Assembly: GCF_025263485.1 (NCBI RefSeq)
Contig: NZ_CP079863.1
Location: 5,518,001-5,582,000, forward strand
DNA: 64,000 bases
Source: Mycobacterium sp. SMC-2
GTDB lineage: Bacteria; Actinomycetota; Actinomycetes; Mycobacteriales; Mycobacteriaceae
Direction of reading: 5' to 3'
Each line of letters opens with the position of its first letter. The stretch's first letter is position 1. Positions 50,054 to 57,970 of this stretch are shown piece after piece. A program made the position numbers and the translations under genes. The notes under the pieces are model-generated. The model did not search any database, was not told the origin of the DNA, and was given only the letters and a program-made list of their open reading frames with translations.

Positions 50054-51151
50054 TCAGACTCCCAATCCCAAGATGCGTGAAGCGATGATGTTCTTCTGTA
50101 TCTGTGATGTCCCGCCCATCACACTCTGCGCGCGGCTGTACAGATAGGCGCTGAGCAGGTCCGGATCGCGGGTCCCGGTGACCGCCAGTGCGGCGTGCCC
50201 GACGGATTGCTCGACCCAGGTCATCAGCAACTTGTCGAGCGACCCCTCGGGCCCGTGCGACACCCCGTCCAGCTGTTCGGACAGCCGGCGACGGACGTGA
50301 TGGGTCAGCATCTCCGACTGGACCGCCGCCCACGCGAGCTCTTCGGGAACCGGGCCGCCAAGGTCGCTGTTGCGCGCGTACAGACTTCGCACCAGCTTGC
50401 CGTACCGGGCGGCGTAGCCGAGCGTGGAGGGTTCGCGCTCGTGCCCGACGACGGTCATCGCCACCGCCCAGCCGTCGCCCGGGGCGCCGACCATCCGGTC
50501 GGCAGGTATCTTCGCGTCGTCGAAGAACACCTGACCGAATTCGTTGGTCACCCCGTTGATCATCCGCAGCGGCCGTTGTTGCACGCCAGGCTGTTTCATT
50601 TCCAGCACGAACGCCGACAGGCCGCGGTGGCGTTTAGCCTCCGGATCGGTGCGCGCCAGCAACAGGCACCAGTCCGCCACATCGGAGTAGCTGGTCCAGA
50701 TCTTGTGCCCGTTTACCACGTAGGTATCACCCTCGAGGCGGGCGGTGGTGGTCAGCGAGGCCAGGTCTGAACCGGCACCCGGCTCGCTGAAGCCCTGGCA
50801 CCATCGCTCGGTGCCGTTGATGATGCCGGGCAGGAACCGTTGCCGCACTTCGTCGTTGGCGTGCCGGCCGATCCCGTAGATCAGGTAGCCCACGCTGGGA
50901 CGCGGCGGCGCACCGGCCCGGGCGAGTTCCTCGTCGACGATGACGTCATACACGGGCGGCAGCTCCTGGCCGCCGTACTCGCGGGGGAACGACAGCCCGA
51001 AGAAGCCCTCTCGGTACAGGGCCTGATGCCATTCGGCCTGGCGGGCCCAGTACTCGTCGCCGGAGCCGGAGAATTCTTTTGCGTGCACCGAAAGCCAGGA
51101 CCGGAGCCGTTCCCGGAAGGCGGCTTCGTCCGGTGAGTCACGAAAGTCCAA
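50054..51151 (-). CDS. Acyl-CoA dehydrogenase, larger member of a FadE pair
   Basis: This 365-residue acyl-CoA dehydrogenase has CQGFSEPGAGSDLASLTTTA, VVNGHKIWTSYSDVADWC and the C-terminal SVMGGTSQIQKNIIASRILGL. The start codon is apparently TTG 51151, which overlaps the preceding FadE gene by 14 nt. Its length and pairing with the 301-residue FadE upstream mirror the pair at 8278-10191, suggesting the same alpha2beta2 architecture and perhaps the same kind of substrate (acyl side chain of a cyclic compound). Confidence 0.91.
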   Translation of the reverse strand: MDFRDSPDEAAFRERLRSWLSVHAKEFSGSGDEYWARQAEWHQALYREGFFGLSFPREYGGQELPPVYDVIVDEELARAGAPPRPSVGYLIYGIGRHANDEVRQRFLPGIINGTERWCQGFSEPGAGSDLASLTTTARLEGDTYVVNGHKIWTSYSDVADWCLLLARTDPEAKRHRGLSAFVLEMKQPGVQQRPLRMINGVTNEFGQVFFDDAKIPADRMVGAPGDGWAVAMTVVGHEREPSTLGYAARYGKLVRSLYARNSDLGGPVPEELAWAAVQSEMLTHHVRRRLSEQLDGVSHGPEGSLDKLLMTWVEQSVGHAALAVTGTRDPDLLSAYLYSRAQSVMGGTSQIQKNIIASRILGLGV

Positions 51152-52043
51152 GATCGATCTCCTTCAATGCGACGGGCCACAGCTCGGTCGATATCAGGGC
51201 GCGTCGCAGGTAGACGTGCACCACGCAGTCCCAGGTGTTACCGATGCCACCGTGCACCTGAATGGCTGTCTCACAGACGGTTCGGGCGGCTCGCGCGCAG
51301 TAGACCTTCGCCACCTGCGCGGCGCGGATGGCCTCGGCGGGCGGCAGTTCGTCGACCGCCCACGCGGCATGCCGCGACACGCTGATCGAACCTTCGATCA
51401 GCGCAAGGCTTTCGGCGAGCAGGTGTGCGATGGCTTGGTAGGACCCGATCGCCTTGCCGTATTGCTCACGGATCTTGGCGTAGTCACACGCGACCGCGTG
51501 CGCGCCCCGGGCGATGCCCACCAGGTCCGCCGTCGTGGTGACCAGCGCGAGCGCCCGCCATTGCGCGGCGATGTCAGGGGACACGTCGCCCAGTGCCGCC
51601 GATGTTCCCGCGATCGTCGCTTCGGCGCGGGTCAAATCCGGGCCATCGGTCACGTCTCGCACATCGGCCGCGTGGACGGTGCCGCCGGAAAGGCTCAGGG
51701 CCCGCCGGGCGCCCCGCGCGTCGATGGCGCGGCCGTCGACCGCGACCGTCACGCCCGCGCTGTCGGCGCCGACGTGGCGGGTCAGGTCGTCGGCAAGTAC
51801 TGGACCGAGAAACGGTGTGTCGACCAGCCGGCGCCCGAATTCCTCGGCCACGATGGCCACTTCGACGCCCGACGCCCCGTCGGAGCGCAGCGACCGCCAG
51901 CCCGTGCCCGCGATTTGCTTGTCCAGACGCGCAATCCGGCTCTGGTCATCGAGGTCTTGGACCGCTGAGGGTCCAAGGTCGTCGGCCAGCTTGGCGGCGG
52001 CGTCGCGCAATTGCTGTTGTTCACTTGTCAGACGTACATCCAT
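51138..52043 (-). CDS. Acyl-CoA dehydrogenase-like, smaller member of a FadE pair
   Basis: This 301-residue acyl-CoA dehydrogenase with reduced middle domain starts with the usual helix LTSEQQQLRDAAAKLADD. It has YAKIREQYGKAIGSYQAIAHLLAES (R-x-Q-y-G-x-x-I-x-x-x-Q) and QVHGGIGNTWDCVVHVYLRR. The alternating pair FadE-FadE is as in the Rieske operon, here in the reverse gene order. It overlaps the CoA ligase gene by 23 nt and the larger FadE by 14 nt, so the three are translationally coupled. Confidence 0.9.
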   Translation of the reverse strand: MDVRLTSEQQQLRDAAAKLADDLGPSAVQDLDDQSRIARLDKQIAGTGWRSLRSDGASGVEVAIVAEEFGRRLVDTPFLGPVLADDLTRHVGADSAGVTVAVDGRAIDARGARRALSLSGGTVHAADVRDVTDGPDLTRAEATIAGTSAALGDVSPDIAAQWRALALVTTTADLVGIARGAHAVACDYAKIREQYGKAIGSYQAIAHLLAESLALIEGSISVSRHAAWAVDELPPAEAIRAAQVAKVYCARAARTVCETAIQVHGGIGNTWDCVVHVYLRRALISTELWPVALKEIDLGLS

Positions 52044-53424
52044 AGCGCTCCTTCAGCACTCGGCGCAGTACCTTGCCCGAGGGCAGGCGAGGAATGTCGG
52101 GCACGAACACGACCCGGCTCAGGTGTTTGTAGGAAGCCAGCCGCTCATCCACCCGGGCGGTGAGCTCTGCGGCGTCGACGGGTGCGCACGTCGCCACCGC
52201 GGCGACCACCGCTTCCCCGTTGATTCCGTCGGGTACGCCGAACACGGCGCAGTCTTTGACGGCCGGATGGCCGTGCAGCACGGTCTCGATTTCGGCGGGC
52301 GCGACCTGAAAACCGCGAACTTTGATCATCTCTTTGAGGCGATCGGTGATCCGCAGCCAGCCGTCGGCGTCCATCCAGCCGACATCTCCGGTCCGGTACC
52401 AGCCGTCGCGGATCACCTCGGCGGTCGCCTCGGCCGGCAGGTAACCGGCCATCAGCGACGAGGATCGGGCCTGGATCTCACCGACCTCCCCCGGAGAGAG
52501 CGGTTCGCCCGTCTGAAGCGAGACCACCCGCACGTCCACGCCCGGCACTGGACGCCCCACAGCGTCCAGGCGGGCGCCCTCGATCGGATTGCAGGCGATC
52601 ACGGGCAGTTCGGTGGTCCCGTACGCCGGAACCCAACCGATGCCGGTGCGCCGGGTGACCGTCTCCGCAACCTCAGCGCTCACCGGGGTCGCCCCCCACA
52701 TGATGTAGCGCAGCGAGGACAGGTCATAGGACTCGAGCGTGGGATGCGAGGCAATGGCCAGCGCGATCGGTGCGACGGCCATTTCGACTGTGATGCGGTC
52801 GTTTTCGATGTGGTGCAGCATCCGGTCGATGTCGAACCGGGGATGCAGCCGCACGCGGGCGCCGGTGCGCAGCGCCGTGAGGATGTTGAGCAGCCCGAGG
52901 ATGTGCGACGGCGGGGTGGCGATTTGGATCCGGTCGCGCCCGGTCAGCTGCAGCGCCTCGCGCCAGTGCCGCACGGCCTCGTCCAGCGCCGCGTGGGTGT
53001 GCCGGACGGCCTTCGGCAGGCCGGTGGTGCCGGAACTGAACACCAGCACTGCGTCGGACTGCGGCGGGGGCGTCGCGGTGATCGGCTCCCCGGCTGCGAC
53101 CGGCTCGTCGAGGTGCAGCATCGGCATCATGCCGGCCAGCACCGGATGGTCCCCGACGGCGTGCGCGGGTTCGGCCACGGCCAGCGCGTGGTCGACCTCG
53201 TCGCGCTTCCACGCGGGGCTGATGAGTATCGCCGTTGCCGCAAGCCGCCAGATGCCCAGCAAAGCCGCGACGAATTCCGGCCGGTTGGACGCCATCACCG
53301 CGACGCGTTGACCTGCCGTGACACCGTTCTTGGCCAGGGCCGCAGCCCAGCCGTCGGCCAGCGCGTCGAGCTGAGGCAGGCGAAATTGCCGGTCCTCGAA
53401 CACGACCGCAGCCGGCTCGGTCAC
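52021..53424 (-). CDS. Acyl-CoA synthetase (AMP-binding/ANL family ligase)
   Basis: This 467-residue ligase activates an acid to its CoA thioester through an acyl-adenylate. Core motifs are FSSGTTGLPKAVRHTH (phosphate loop), YGTTELPV, YRTGDVGWMD, and the C-terminal LPSGKVLRR with the catalytic lysine. It is somewhat shorter than many FadD proteins (about 500-550). I set the start at GTG 53424, with GGAAGGA upstream; the frame is open further but that part is promoter. As the only CoA ligase in the window it is the likely entry step of the pathway. Confidence 0.92.
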   Translation of the reverse strand: MTEPAAVVFEDRQFRLPQLDALADGWAAALAKNGVTAGQRVAVMASNRPEFVAALLGIWRLAATAILISPAWKRDEVDHALAVAEPAHAVGDHPVLAGMMPMLHLDEPVAAGEPITATPPPQSDAVLVFSSGTTGLPKAVRHTHAALDEAVRHWREALQLTGRDRIQIATPPSHILGLLNILTALRTGARVRLHPRFDIDRMLHHIENDRITVEMAVAPIALAIASHPTLESYDLSSLRYIMWGATPVSAEVAETVTRRTGIGWVPAYGTTELPVIACNPIEGARLDAVGRPVPGVDVRVVSLQTGEPLSPGEVGEIQARSSSLMAGYLPAEATAEVIRDGWYRTGDVGWMDADGWLRITDRLKEMIKVRGFQVAPAEIETVLHGHPAVKDCAVFGVPDGINGEAVVAAVATCAPVDAAELTARVDERLASYKHLSRVVFVPDIPRLPSGKVLRRVLKERYGCTSDK

Positions 53425-53495
53425 GTCCCGTCCTTCCCTGACAGGCCGGGCCGACCTGACATCCGCACAGACTTGAGAAGATCCTATCGCTCTGT

Positions 53496-53510
53496 GAGAA
53501 TAGTATTCTC
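53496..53510. promoter_or_regulatory. GAGAAT-N3-ATTCTC operator of the divergent ligase and ferredoxin operons
   Basis: GAGAATAGTATTCTC is a perfect palindrome identical in all 15 bases to the one at 11821. It lies 72 nt upstream of the CoA ligase start and 36 nt upstream of the ferredoxin start (53547), so one site can control both operons. Confidence 0.78.
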
Positions 53511-53546
53511 TATACTGAAGAATGCAAGTACGGGAGGGGGCGGTCG

Positions 53547-53885
53547 ATGGTGACAGTCGCCCGAAGCATCGAGGAGACCCCACGGGTGACAACTCCGTCA
53601 AACGGCTCGGGGGCGGGCACGGTAACCATCCACATGGACCGCAAGAAGGTCTCGGTGCCGCTGGTCCCCGGCGAGACGCTATTGCAGAGCGCGCGGCGGG
53701 CCGGCCTGGAACCGCCGTTCAGTTGCGAGGCCGGCAACTGCGGCACGTGCATGGCCAAGCTCGAAGAAGGCCGTGTGACCATGCGGGTCAATGACGCTCT
53801 GGACGAAGACGAGGTCGCCGAGGGCTACATTTTGACGTGCCAGGGCGTGCCGGACACGGATTCGGTCACGGTGCGCTACGAGTAG
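53547..53885 (+). CDS. Plant-type 2Fe-2S ferredoxin
   Basis: This 112-residue ferredoxin has the cluster ligands Cys60, Cys65, Cys68 and Cys98 (CEAGNCGTC and ILTCQ), the plant/adrenodoxin-like pattern also found at the C-terminus of oxygenase reductases such as KshB. There is no FAD domain, so it needs a separate reductase. No P450 or Rieske gene is next to it. The Rieske oxygenase at 5049, whose operon carries the same operator type, is its possible partner. GTG or ATG start region at 53547 with GAGGGGG upstream. Confidence 0.92.
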   Translation: MVTVARSIEETPRVTTPSNGSGAGTVTIHMDRKKVSVPLVPGETLLQSARRAGLEPPFSCEAGNCGTCMAKLEEGRVTMRVNDALDEDEVAEGYILTCQGVPDTDSVTVRYE

Positions 53886-53909
53886 GAGCCCGACAGGAAG
53901 GTGACGGCG

Positions 53910-54224
53910 ATGGCCAAGGGCATCATGTACGTCGAAAGTCGGCCCAGTTCGCCCGATCGCGAGCAGGAATACAACACCTGGTACGACGAAGTACATATCC
54001 CCGAACTTCTGGCGCTCGACGGAATCGTCGCGGCACGCCGGCTGCGTCCGATTGACGGGAGCGGCCCCTATGTCGCCATCTACGAGCTGGAGGGCGACAA
54101 CCTTCAGGCCATCTTGGACAACATGATCGCCAACGCCGGCCAACTGCACATGTCCGATGCGTTGCTGTTAGATCCTGCGCCCATCCCCCGGTTGCTCGAG
54201 ACAACCAGCGAGCGGAGCCGCTGA
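53910..54224 (+). CDS. Small EthD/dimeric alpha-beta barrel-like protein
   Basis: This 104-residue protein has a dimeric alpha+beta barrel pattern: KGIMYVESRPSSPDREQEYNTWYDEVHIPELLALDGIVAARR is the start of EthD-like or ABM-type domains, in which WYDEVHIPE is typical. Such small proteins accompany oxygenases and P450s (EthD was first seen in ether degradation). I chose ATG 53910 because AGGAAGG lies 8 nt before it; the GTG at 53901 directly abuts that site. The amidohydrolase gene follows after 5 nt. Confidence 0.8.
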   Translation: MAKGIMYVESRPSSPDREQEYNTWYDEVHIPELLALDGIVAARRLRPIDGSGPYVAIYELEGDNLQAILDNMIANAGQLHMSDALLLDPAPIPRLLETTSERSR

Positions 54225-54229
54225 ATCTC

Positions 54230-55495
54230 ATGAACGTCGACGACCTGATCCTGGTGAGCATTGACGACCACGTGGTCGAGCCACCGGACATGTTCCTGCG
54301 CCACGTACCAGCCAAATACAAGGCCGAGGCCCCGATCGTCGTCACCGACGACAAGGGCGTCGACCAGTGGATGTACCAGGGCCGCCCGCAGGGCGTGAGC
54401 GGACTCAACGCCGTGGTGTCGTGGCCGGCCCACGAATGGGGCCGCGACCCAGCGGGTTTCGCCGAGATGCGCCCGGGCGTCTACGACGTCCACGAACGCG
54501 TCCGGGACATGAACCGCAACGGGATCCTGGCGTCGATGTGCTTCCCGACCTTCACCGGCTTCTCCGCGCGTCACCTCAACATGCACCGCGAGGAGGCGAC
54601 GCTGGTGATGGTGTCGGCCTACAACGACTGGCACATCGACGAGTGGGCCGGCTCCTATCCGGACCGGTTCATCCCCATCGCGATCCTGCCCACCTGGAAC
54701 GTAGACGCCATGTGCGCGGAGATCCGCCGGGTGGCGGCCAAGGGCTGCCGGGCGGTGACCATGCCGGAACTGCCGCATTTGGAAGGGCTTCCGAGCTACC
54801 ACGACGACGACTACTGGGCTCCGGTCTTCCGCACGCTCTCGGAGCAGAACGTGGTGATGTGCCTGCACATCGGGACGGGATTCGGGGCGATCAGCATGGC
54901 GCCCGACGCGCCGATCGACAACTTGATCATCCTGGCCACGCAGGTCTCGGCGATGTGCGCACAGGATCTGCTGTGGGGCCCCGCCATGCGCAAATACCCC
55001 GACCTGAAGTTCGCCTTCTCCGAGGGCGGCATCGGCTGGATCCCGTTCTACCTGGACCGCAGCGACCGCCACTACACCAACCAGAAGTGGCTACGGCGCG
55101 ACTTCGGGGACAAGCTGCCCAGCGAGGTCTTCCGCGAACACTCGCTGGCCTGCTACGTCACCGACAAGACGTCGCTGAAGCTGCGCCACGAGATCGGCAT
55201 CGACATCATCGCCTGGGAATGCGACTACCCGCACTCGGATTGCTTCTGGCCGGACGCGCCCGAGCAGGTGCTGGCCGAGCTGAACGCCGCCGGCGCCGAC
55301 GACTCCGACATCAACAAGATCACCTGGGGCAACGCGTGCCGGTTCTTCAGCTGGGATCCGTTCGCGCGAACGCCCCGCGATCGGGCGACGGTGAAAGCGC
55401 TGCGCGCCAAGGCGAATGACGTCGACGTGTCGATCCGGTCGCGTGCCGAGTGGGCACGGCTCTATCAGGAGAAACAACTCGCCAAGCTGACGTAG
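54230..55495 (+). CDS. Amidohydrolase family protein (Amidohydro_2), paralog of the 2769-4067 protein
   Basis: This 421-residue protein is closely related to the amidohydrolase at 2769-4067: VSIDDHVVEPPDMFLRHVP, MCLHIGTGFG, FAFSEGGIGWIPFYLDRSDR and WECDYPHSDCFWPD match segment by segment. The histidine of the DDH motif, the HIG histidine and the DYPHSD aspartate are candidate metal ligands. It is the last gene of the ferredoxin operon, under the same type of operator as its paralog. The repeated pairing suggests two related intermediates of one pathway. Confidence 0.88.
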   Translation: MNVDDLILVSIDDHVVEPPDMFLRHVPAKYKAEAPIVVTDDKGVDQWMYQGRPQGVSGLNAVVSWPAHEWGRDPAGFAEMRPGVYDVHERVRDMNRNGILASMCFPTFTGFSARHLNMHREEATLVMVSAYNDWHIDEWAGSYPDRFIPIAILPTWNVDAMCAEIRRVAAKGCRAVTMPELPHLEGLPSYHDDDYWAPVFRTLSEQNVVMCLHIGTGFGAISMAPDAPIDNLIILATQVSAMCAQDLLWGPAMRKYPDLKFAFSEGGIGWIPFYLDRSDRHYTNQKWLRRDFGDKLPSEVFREHSLACYVTDKTSLKLRHEIGIDIIAWECDYPHSDCFWPDAPEQVLAELNAAGADDSDINKITWGNACRFFSWDPFARTPRDRATVKALRAKANDVDVSIRSRAEWARLYQEKQLAKLT

Positions 55496-55569
55496 CCACG
55501 TCAGCGCGAACGTCGACTTGTTGGGCGAAATCGGGCGATTTCGGCGCGAGAACTCGACGTTCGGCGGGT

Positions 55570-56610
55570 TCAGCCCTCGCTCAGCTCCGGCGGCGGGCGG
55601 TATTCGGGCTCGTAGCCCGAGACGTGGATCGGGCTTCCAACGAGACGGAAATCGCCCGCCGTGACAATGACTTCGGGCGTCGCTTCGAGTGCTTCGGGCA
55701 GCGTCCTGACGGCCGCGGCGGGCACGCCGAGTGGGCGCAGCCGGCGTTCCCACCCCGCGGCGCTATCGGTTGCCAGCATCGCCGTGACGACCGTCAGCAC
55801 CTCGTCGCGGCGGGCGACTCGCTCGGCCATCGTCTCGAAACCCCCGATGCCCGCCTCGGCGGCAAACGACTTCCAGAAGCCGTCGTGCGTAATGAACAGC
55901 GCCAGATACCCGTCGGCCGTCGGAAAGAGCTGAGCGGGAACGTAATACGAATGCGCCCCGTGTGGGTGCCGCTGCGGCTCGACGCCGTCATTCAGGTAGG
56001 CCGACGCGTGGTAGTTAAGCTGCGACAGCATCACATCGCGCAGCGAGACGTCTACCTGTCCTCCGGTTCCGGAGATGATCTTGGCCAACAGCCCCAGCGC
56101 CGCGGTCATCCCGGTGGAGTTGTCGGCCGACGAGTAACCGGGCAGCGTCGGCGGGCCGTCCGGGTCGCCGGTCAGGGCGGCGGTGCCGACGCCCGCCTGC
56201 ACCACGTAGTCGAAAGCCGGATCGTCGCCGCCGTACAGGCCGAATCCGGTGATCGCGACGCACACGATCCGCTCGTTGTGCCGCCGCAACCGCTCGTAGG
56301 TCAATCCCAGCCGACGGATCGCCGAGGGCTTCAGGTTCACCAGCAGCGCATGCGATTCCGCGACCAGCTCGCCCAGACGTTGCTGTCCGGTCTTTGAGTT
56401 GAGGTCCAGACAGATGCTCGACTTGTTGCGGTTCAGGCTGGCGAAGTAGGAGGGACCGACGCCGCGCGAGATCTCACCGCCGCGCGGCTCGATCTTGGTG
56501 ACGTCGGCGCCGAGGTCGGCGAGCAGCATGGTCGCATAGGGACCCGCCAGCATGGTGCCGACCTCGAGGATGCGTATGCCCGCCAGCGGGCCACTGTTGG
56601 TCGTGGTCAA
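55570..56610 (-). CDS. Family III CoA-transferase (CaiB/BaiF)
   Basis: This 346-residue CoA-transferase begins GIRILEVGTMLAGPYATMLLADLGADVTKIEP and keeps the catalytic aspartate (SSADNSTGM). It moves CoA between organic acids. The TTG at 56610 is the likely start, overlapping the LLM stop as TTGA; an upstream ATG in the open frame would lie in the LLM gene. It is about 50 residues shorter than typical family members (about 400). It is the last gene of the run starting with the mutase at 59547, and its position suggests that it feeds or drains the mutase substrate. Confidence 0.88.
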   Translation of the reverse strand: MTTTNSGPLAGIRILEVGTMLAGPYATMLLADLGADVTKIEPRGGEISRGVGPSYFASLNRNKSSICLDLNSKTGQQRLGELVAESHALLVNLKPSAIRRLGLTYERLRRHNERIVCVAITGFGLYGGDDPAFDYVVQAGVGTAALTGDPDGPPTLPGYSSADNSTGMTAALGLLAKIISGTGGQVDVSLRDVMLSQLNYHASAYLNDGVEPQRHPHGAHSYYVPAQLFPTADGYLALFITHDGFWKSFAAEAGIGGFETMAERVARRDEVLTVVTAMLATDSAAGWERRLRPLGVPAAAVRTLPEALEATPEVIVTAGDFRLVGSPIHVSGYEPEYRPPPELSEG

Positions 56611-57563
56611 CGCAATTCCGTCGCCAGCGAGGCGATCACCTCGCGCGTGCGCCGCTTGGAGGCGACCAGCTCGTCGCGGTTGTCGCCAATGGGCAAGAGC
56701 CGCACCGACAAGTCGGTCACGCCGGCGTCGGCGAAGCGGCGCATCCGGGCCAGGATGGCCTCCTCGTCGCCGGCCGCGCACAGATCGCCGACATCGCGGG
56801 CATCACCGCGTTCGAGCAGACGCTGGTAGTTGGGCGACACCTCGGCCTCGCCCAGGATGCGGTTCGCCCGCTCCTTGGCCGCGTCGACTTGTGCGGGCGC
56901 ACAGAGGCATACCGGAATCCCAGCGACGATCCGCGGTGCGGGGCGCCCGGCATCCGCGGCGGCCTTGGTGATCTTCGGTGCGATGTGGTCGCCGATCGCG
57001 CGTTCGTCGGCCATCCACAACACGGTGCCGTCGGCGAGTTCACCGGCGAGCTGCAGCATCACCGGCCCCAGCGCGGCGACCAGCACCGGCATCGGGGTAT
57101 CGGCCCCGATCGCCAGCGGATTGTGCACCGTGAACGAATCATTCTCGACGTCGACCGGTCCCGGCCCGGCAATGGCGGCGTTGAGCACCTGCAGGTAGTC
57201 GCGGGTGTAGGCCGCCGGCTTCTCGTATGGCAGGCCGAGCATGTCGCGGATGATCCAGTGGTGCGACGGCCCGACACCCAGCGCCAATCTTCCACCGGCC
57301 ACGGCATGCGCCGAGAGCGCTTGGCGGGCAAGGGCGATCGGGTGCTGTGCCTGCAGCGGCACCACCGCGGTGCCCAGCTCGATACGTGAGCTGTGCGCGG
57401 CCATCAGCGACACCATGGTCAGGCAGTCGAAGTCGTCGGGAACCTGCGGCATCCATGCGGTGTCCAGACCCGCGGACTCGGCCCATTCGATATCCGACGC
57501 CAGCTTGTGCACCTTGCGGGCCATATCGCCACGCTCGGCCCCGATCATCACTCCGACGCGCAT
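56607..57563 (-). CDS. LLM class flavin/F420-dependent oxidoreductase
   Basis: This 318-residue luciferase-like protein has MRVGVMIGAERGDMARK, TAWMPQVPDDFDCLTMVSLMAA, ELGTAVVPLQAQHPIALARQ and LALGVGPSHHWIIRDMLGLPY. This is the pattern of F420-dependent members found in mycobacteria. It probably reduces or oxidises a CoA- or ring-derived intermediate with F420. It overlaps the mutase small subunit by 16 nt and the CoA-transferase start by 4 nt, which places it firmly in the mutase operon. Confidence 0.88.
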   Translation of the reverse strand: MRVGVMIGAERGDMARKVHKLASDIEWAESAGLDTAWMPQVPDDFDCLTMVSLMAAHSSRIELGTAVVPLQAQHPIALARQALSAHAVAGGRLALGVGPSHHWIIRDMLGLPYEKPAAYTRDYLQVLNAAIAGPGPVDVENDSFTVHNPLAIGADTPMPVLVAALGPVMLQLAGELADGTVLWMADERAIGDHIAPKITKAAADAGRPAPRIVAGIPVCLCAPAQVDAAKERANRILGEAEVSPNYQRLLERGDARDVGDLCAAGDEEAILARMRRFADAGVTDLSVRLLPIGDNRDELVASKRRTREVIASLATELR

Positions 57564-57970
57564 TGTTCCTCCACAGGCTCGGGGGTGCCGGTCAGCGCGC
57601 GGATCTCACGCACGAGCACGTCGAGCGGCGTGCCGGTGGGGAAAACCGCCGCGGCGCCGGCGGATAGCAGCTTGGGTACGTCGGCGTGCGGAATGGTTCC
57701 GCCGACCACGACGGCGATGTCGGCGGCGTCCGCGGCCCGCAACGCCTCGATGGTGCGGGCGGTGAGCGCCAGGTGAGCACCGGACAGAATGCTCAGCCCC
57801 ACGACCGCCACGTCTTCCTGGACGGCGATCGAGGCGATGTCCTCGATGCGCTGCCGGATGCCGGTGTAAATCACCTCGAAACCGGCATCGCGCAGCGTGC
57901 GGGCGACGATTTTGGCACCGCGGTCGTGCCCGTCCAGGCCGGGCTTGGCGACCAGAATCCGGGCGGCCAT
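57548..57970 (-). CDS. Acyl-CoA mutase small subunit, cobalamin-binding
   Basis: This 140-residue stand-alone B12-binding domain starts AARILVAKPGLDGHDRGAK, in which His15 (DxHxxG) replaces the lower cobalt ligand. VVGLSILSGAH and VVVGGTIP complete the cobalamin fold. It pairs with the large subunit encoded immediately upstream (TGATG overlap). A separate small subunit is typical of isobutyryl-, hydroxyisobutyryl- and pivalyl-type mutases rather than of classical methylmalonyl-CoA mutase. Confidence 0.93.
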   Translation of the reverse strand: MAARILVAKPGLDGHDRGAKIVARTLRDAGFEVIYTGIRQRIEDIASIAVQEDVAVVGLSILSGAHLALTARTIEALRAADAADIAVVVGGTIPHADVPKLLSAGAAAVFPTGTPLDVLVREIRALTGTPEPVEEQCASE

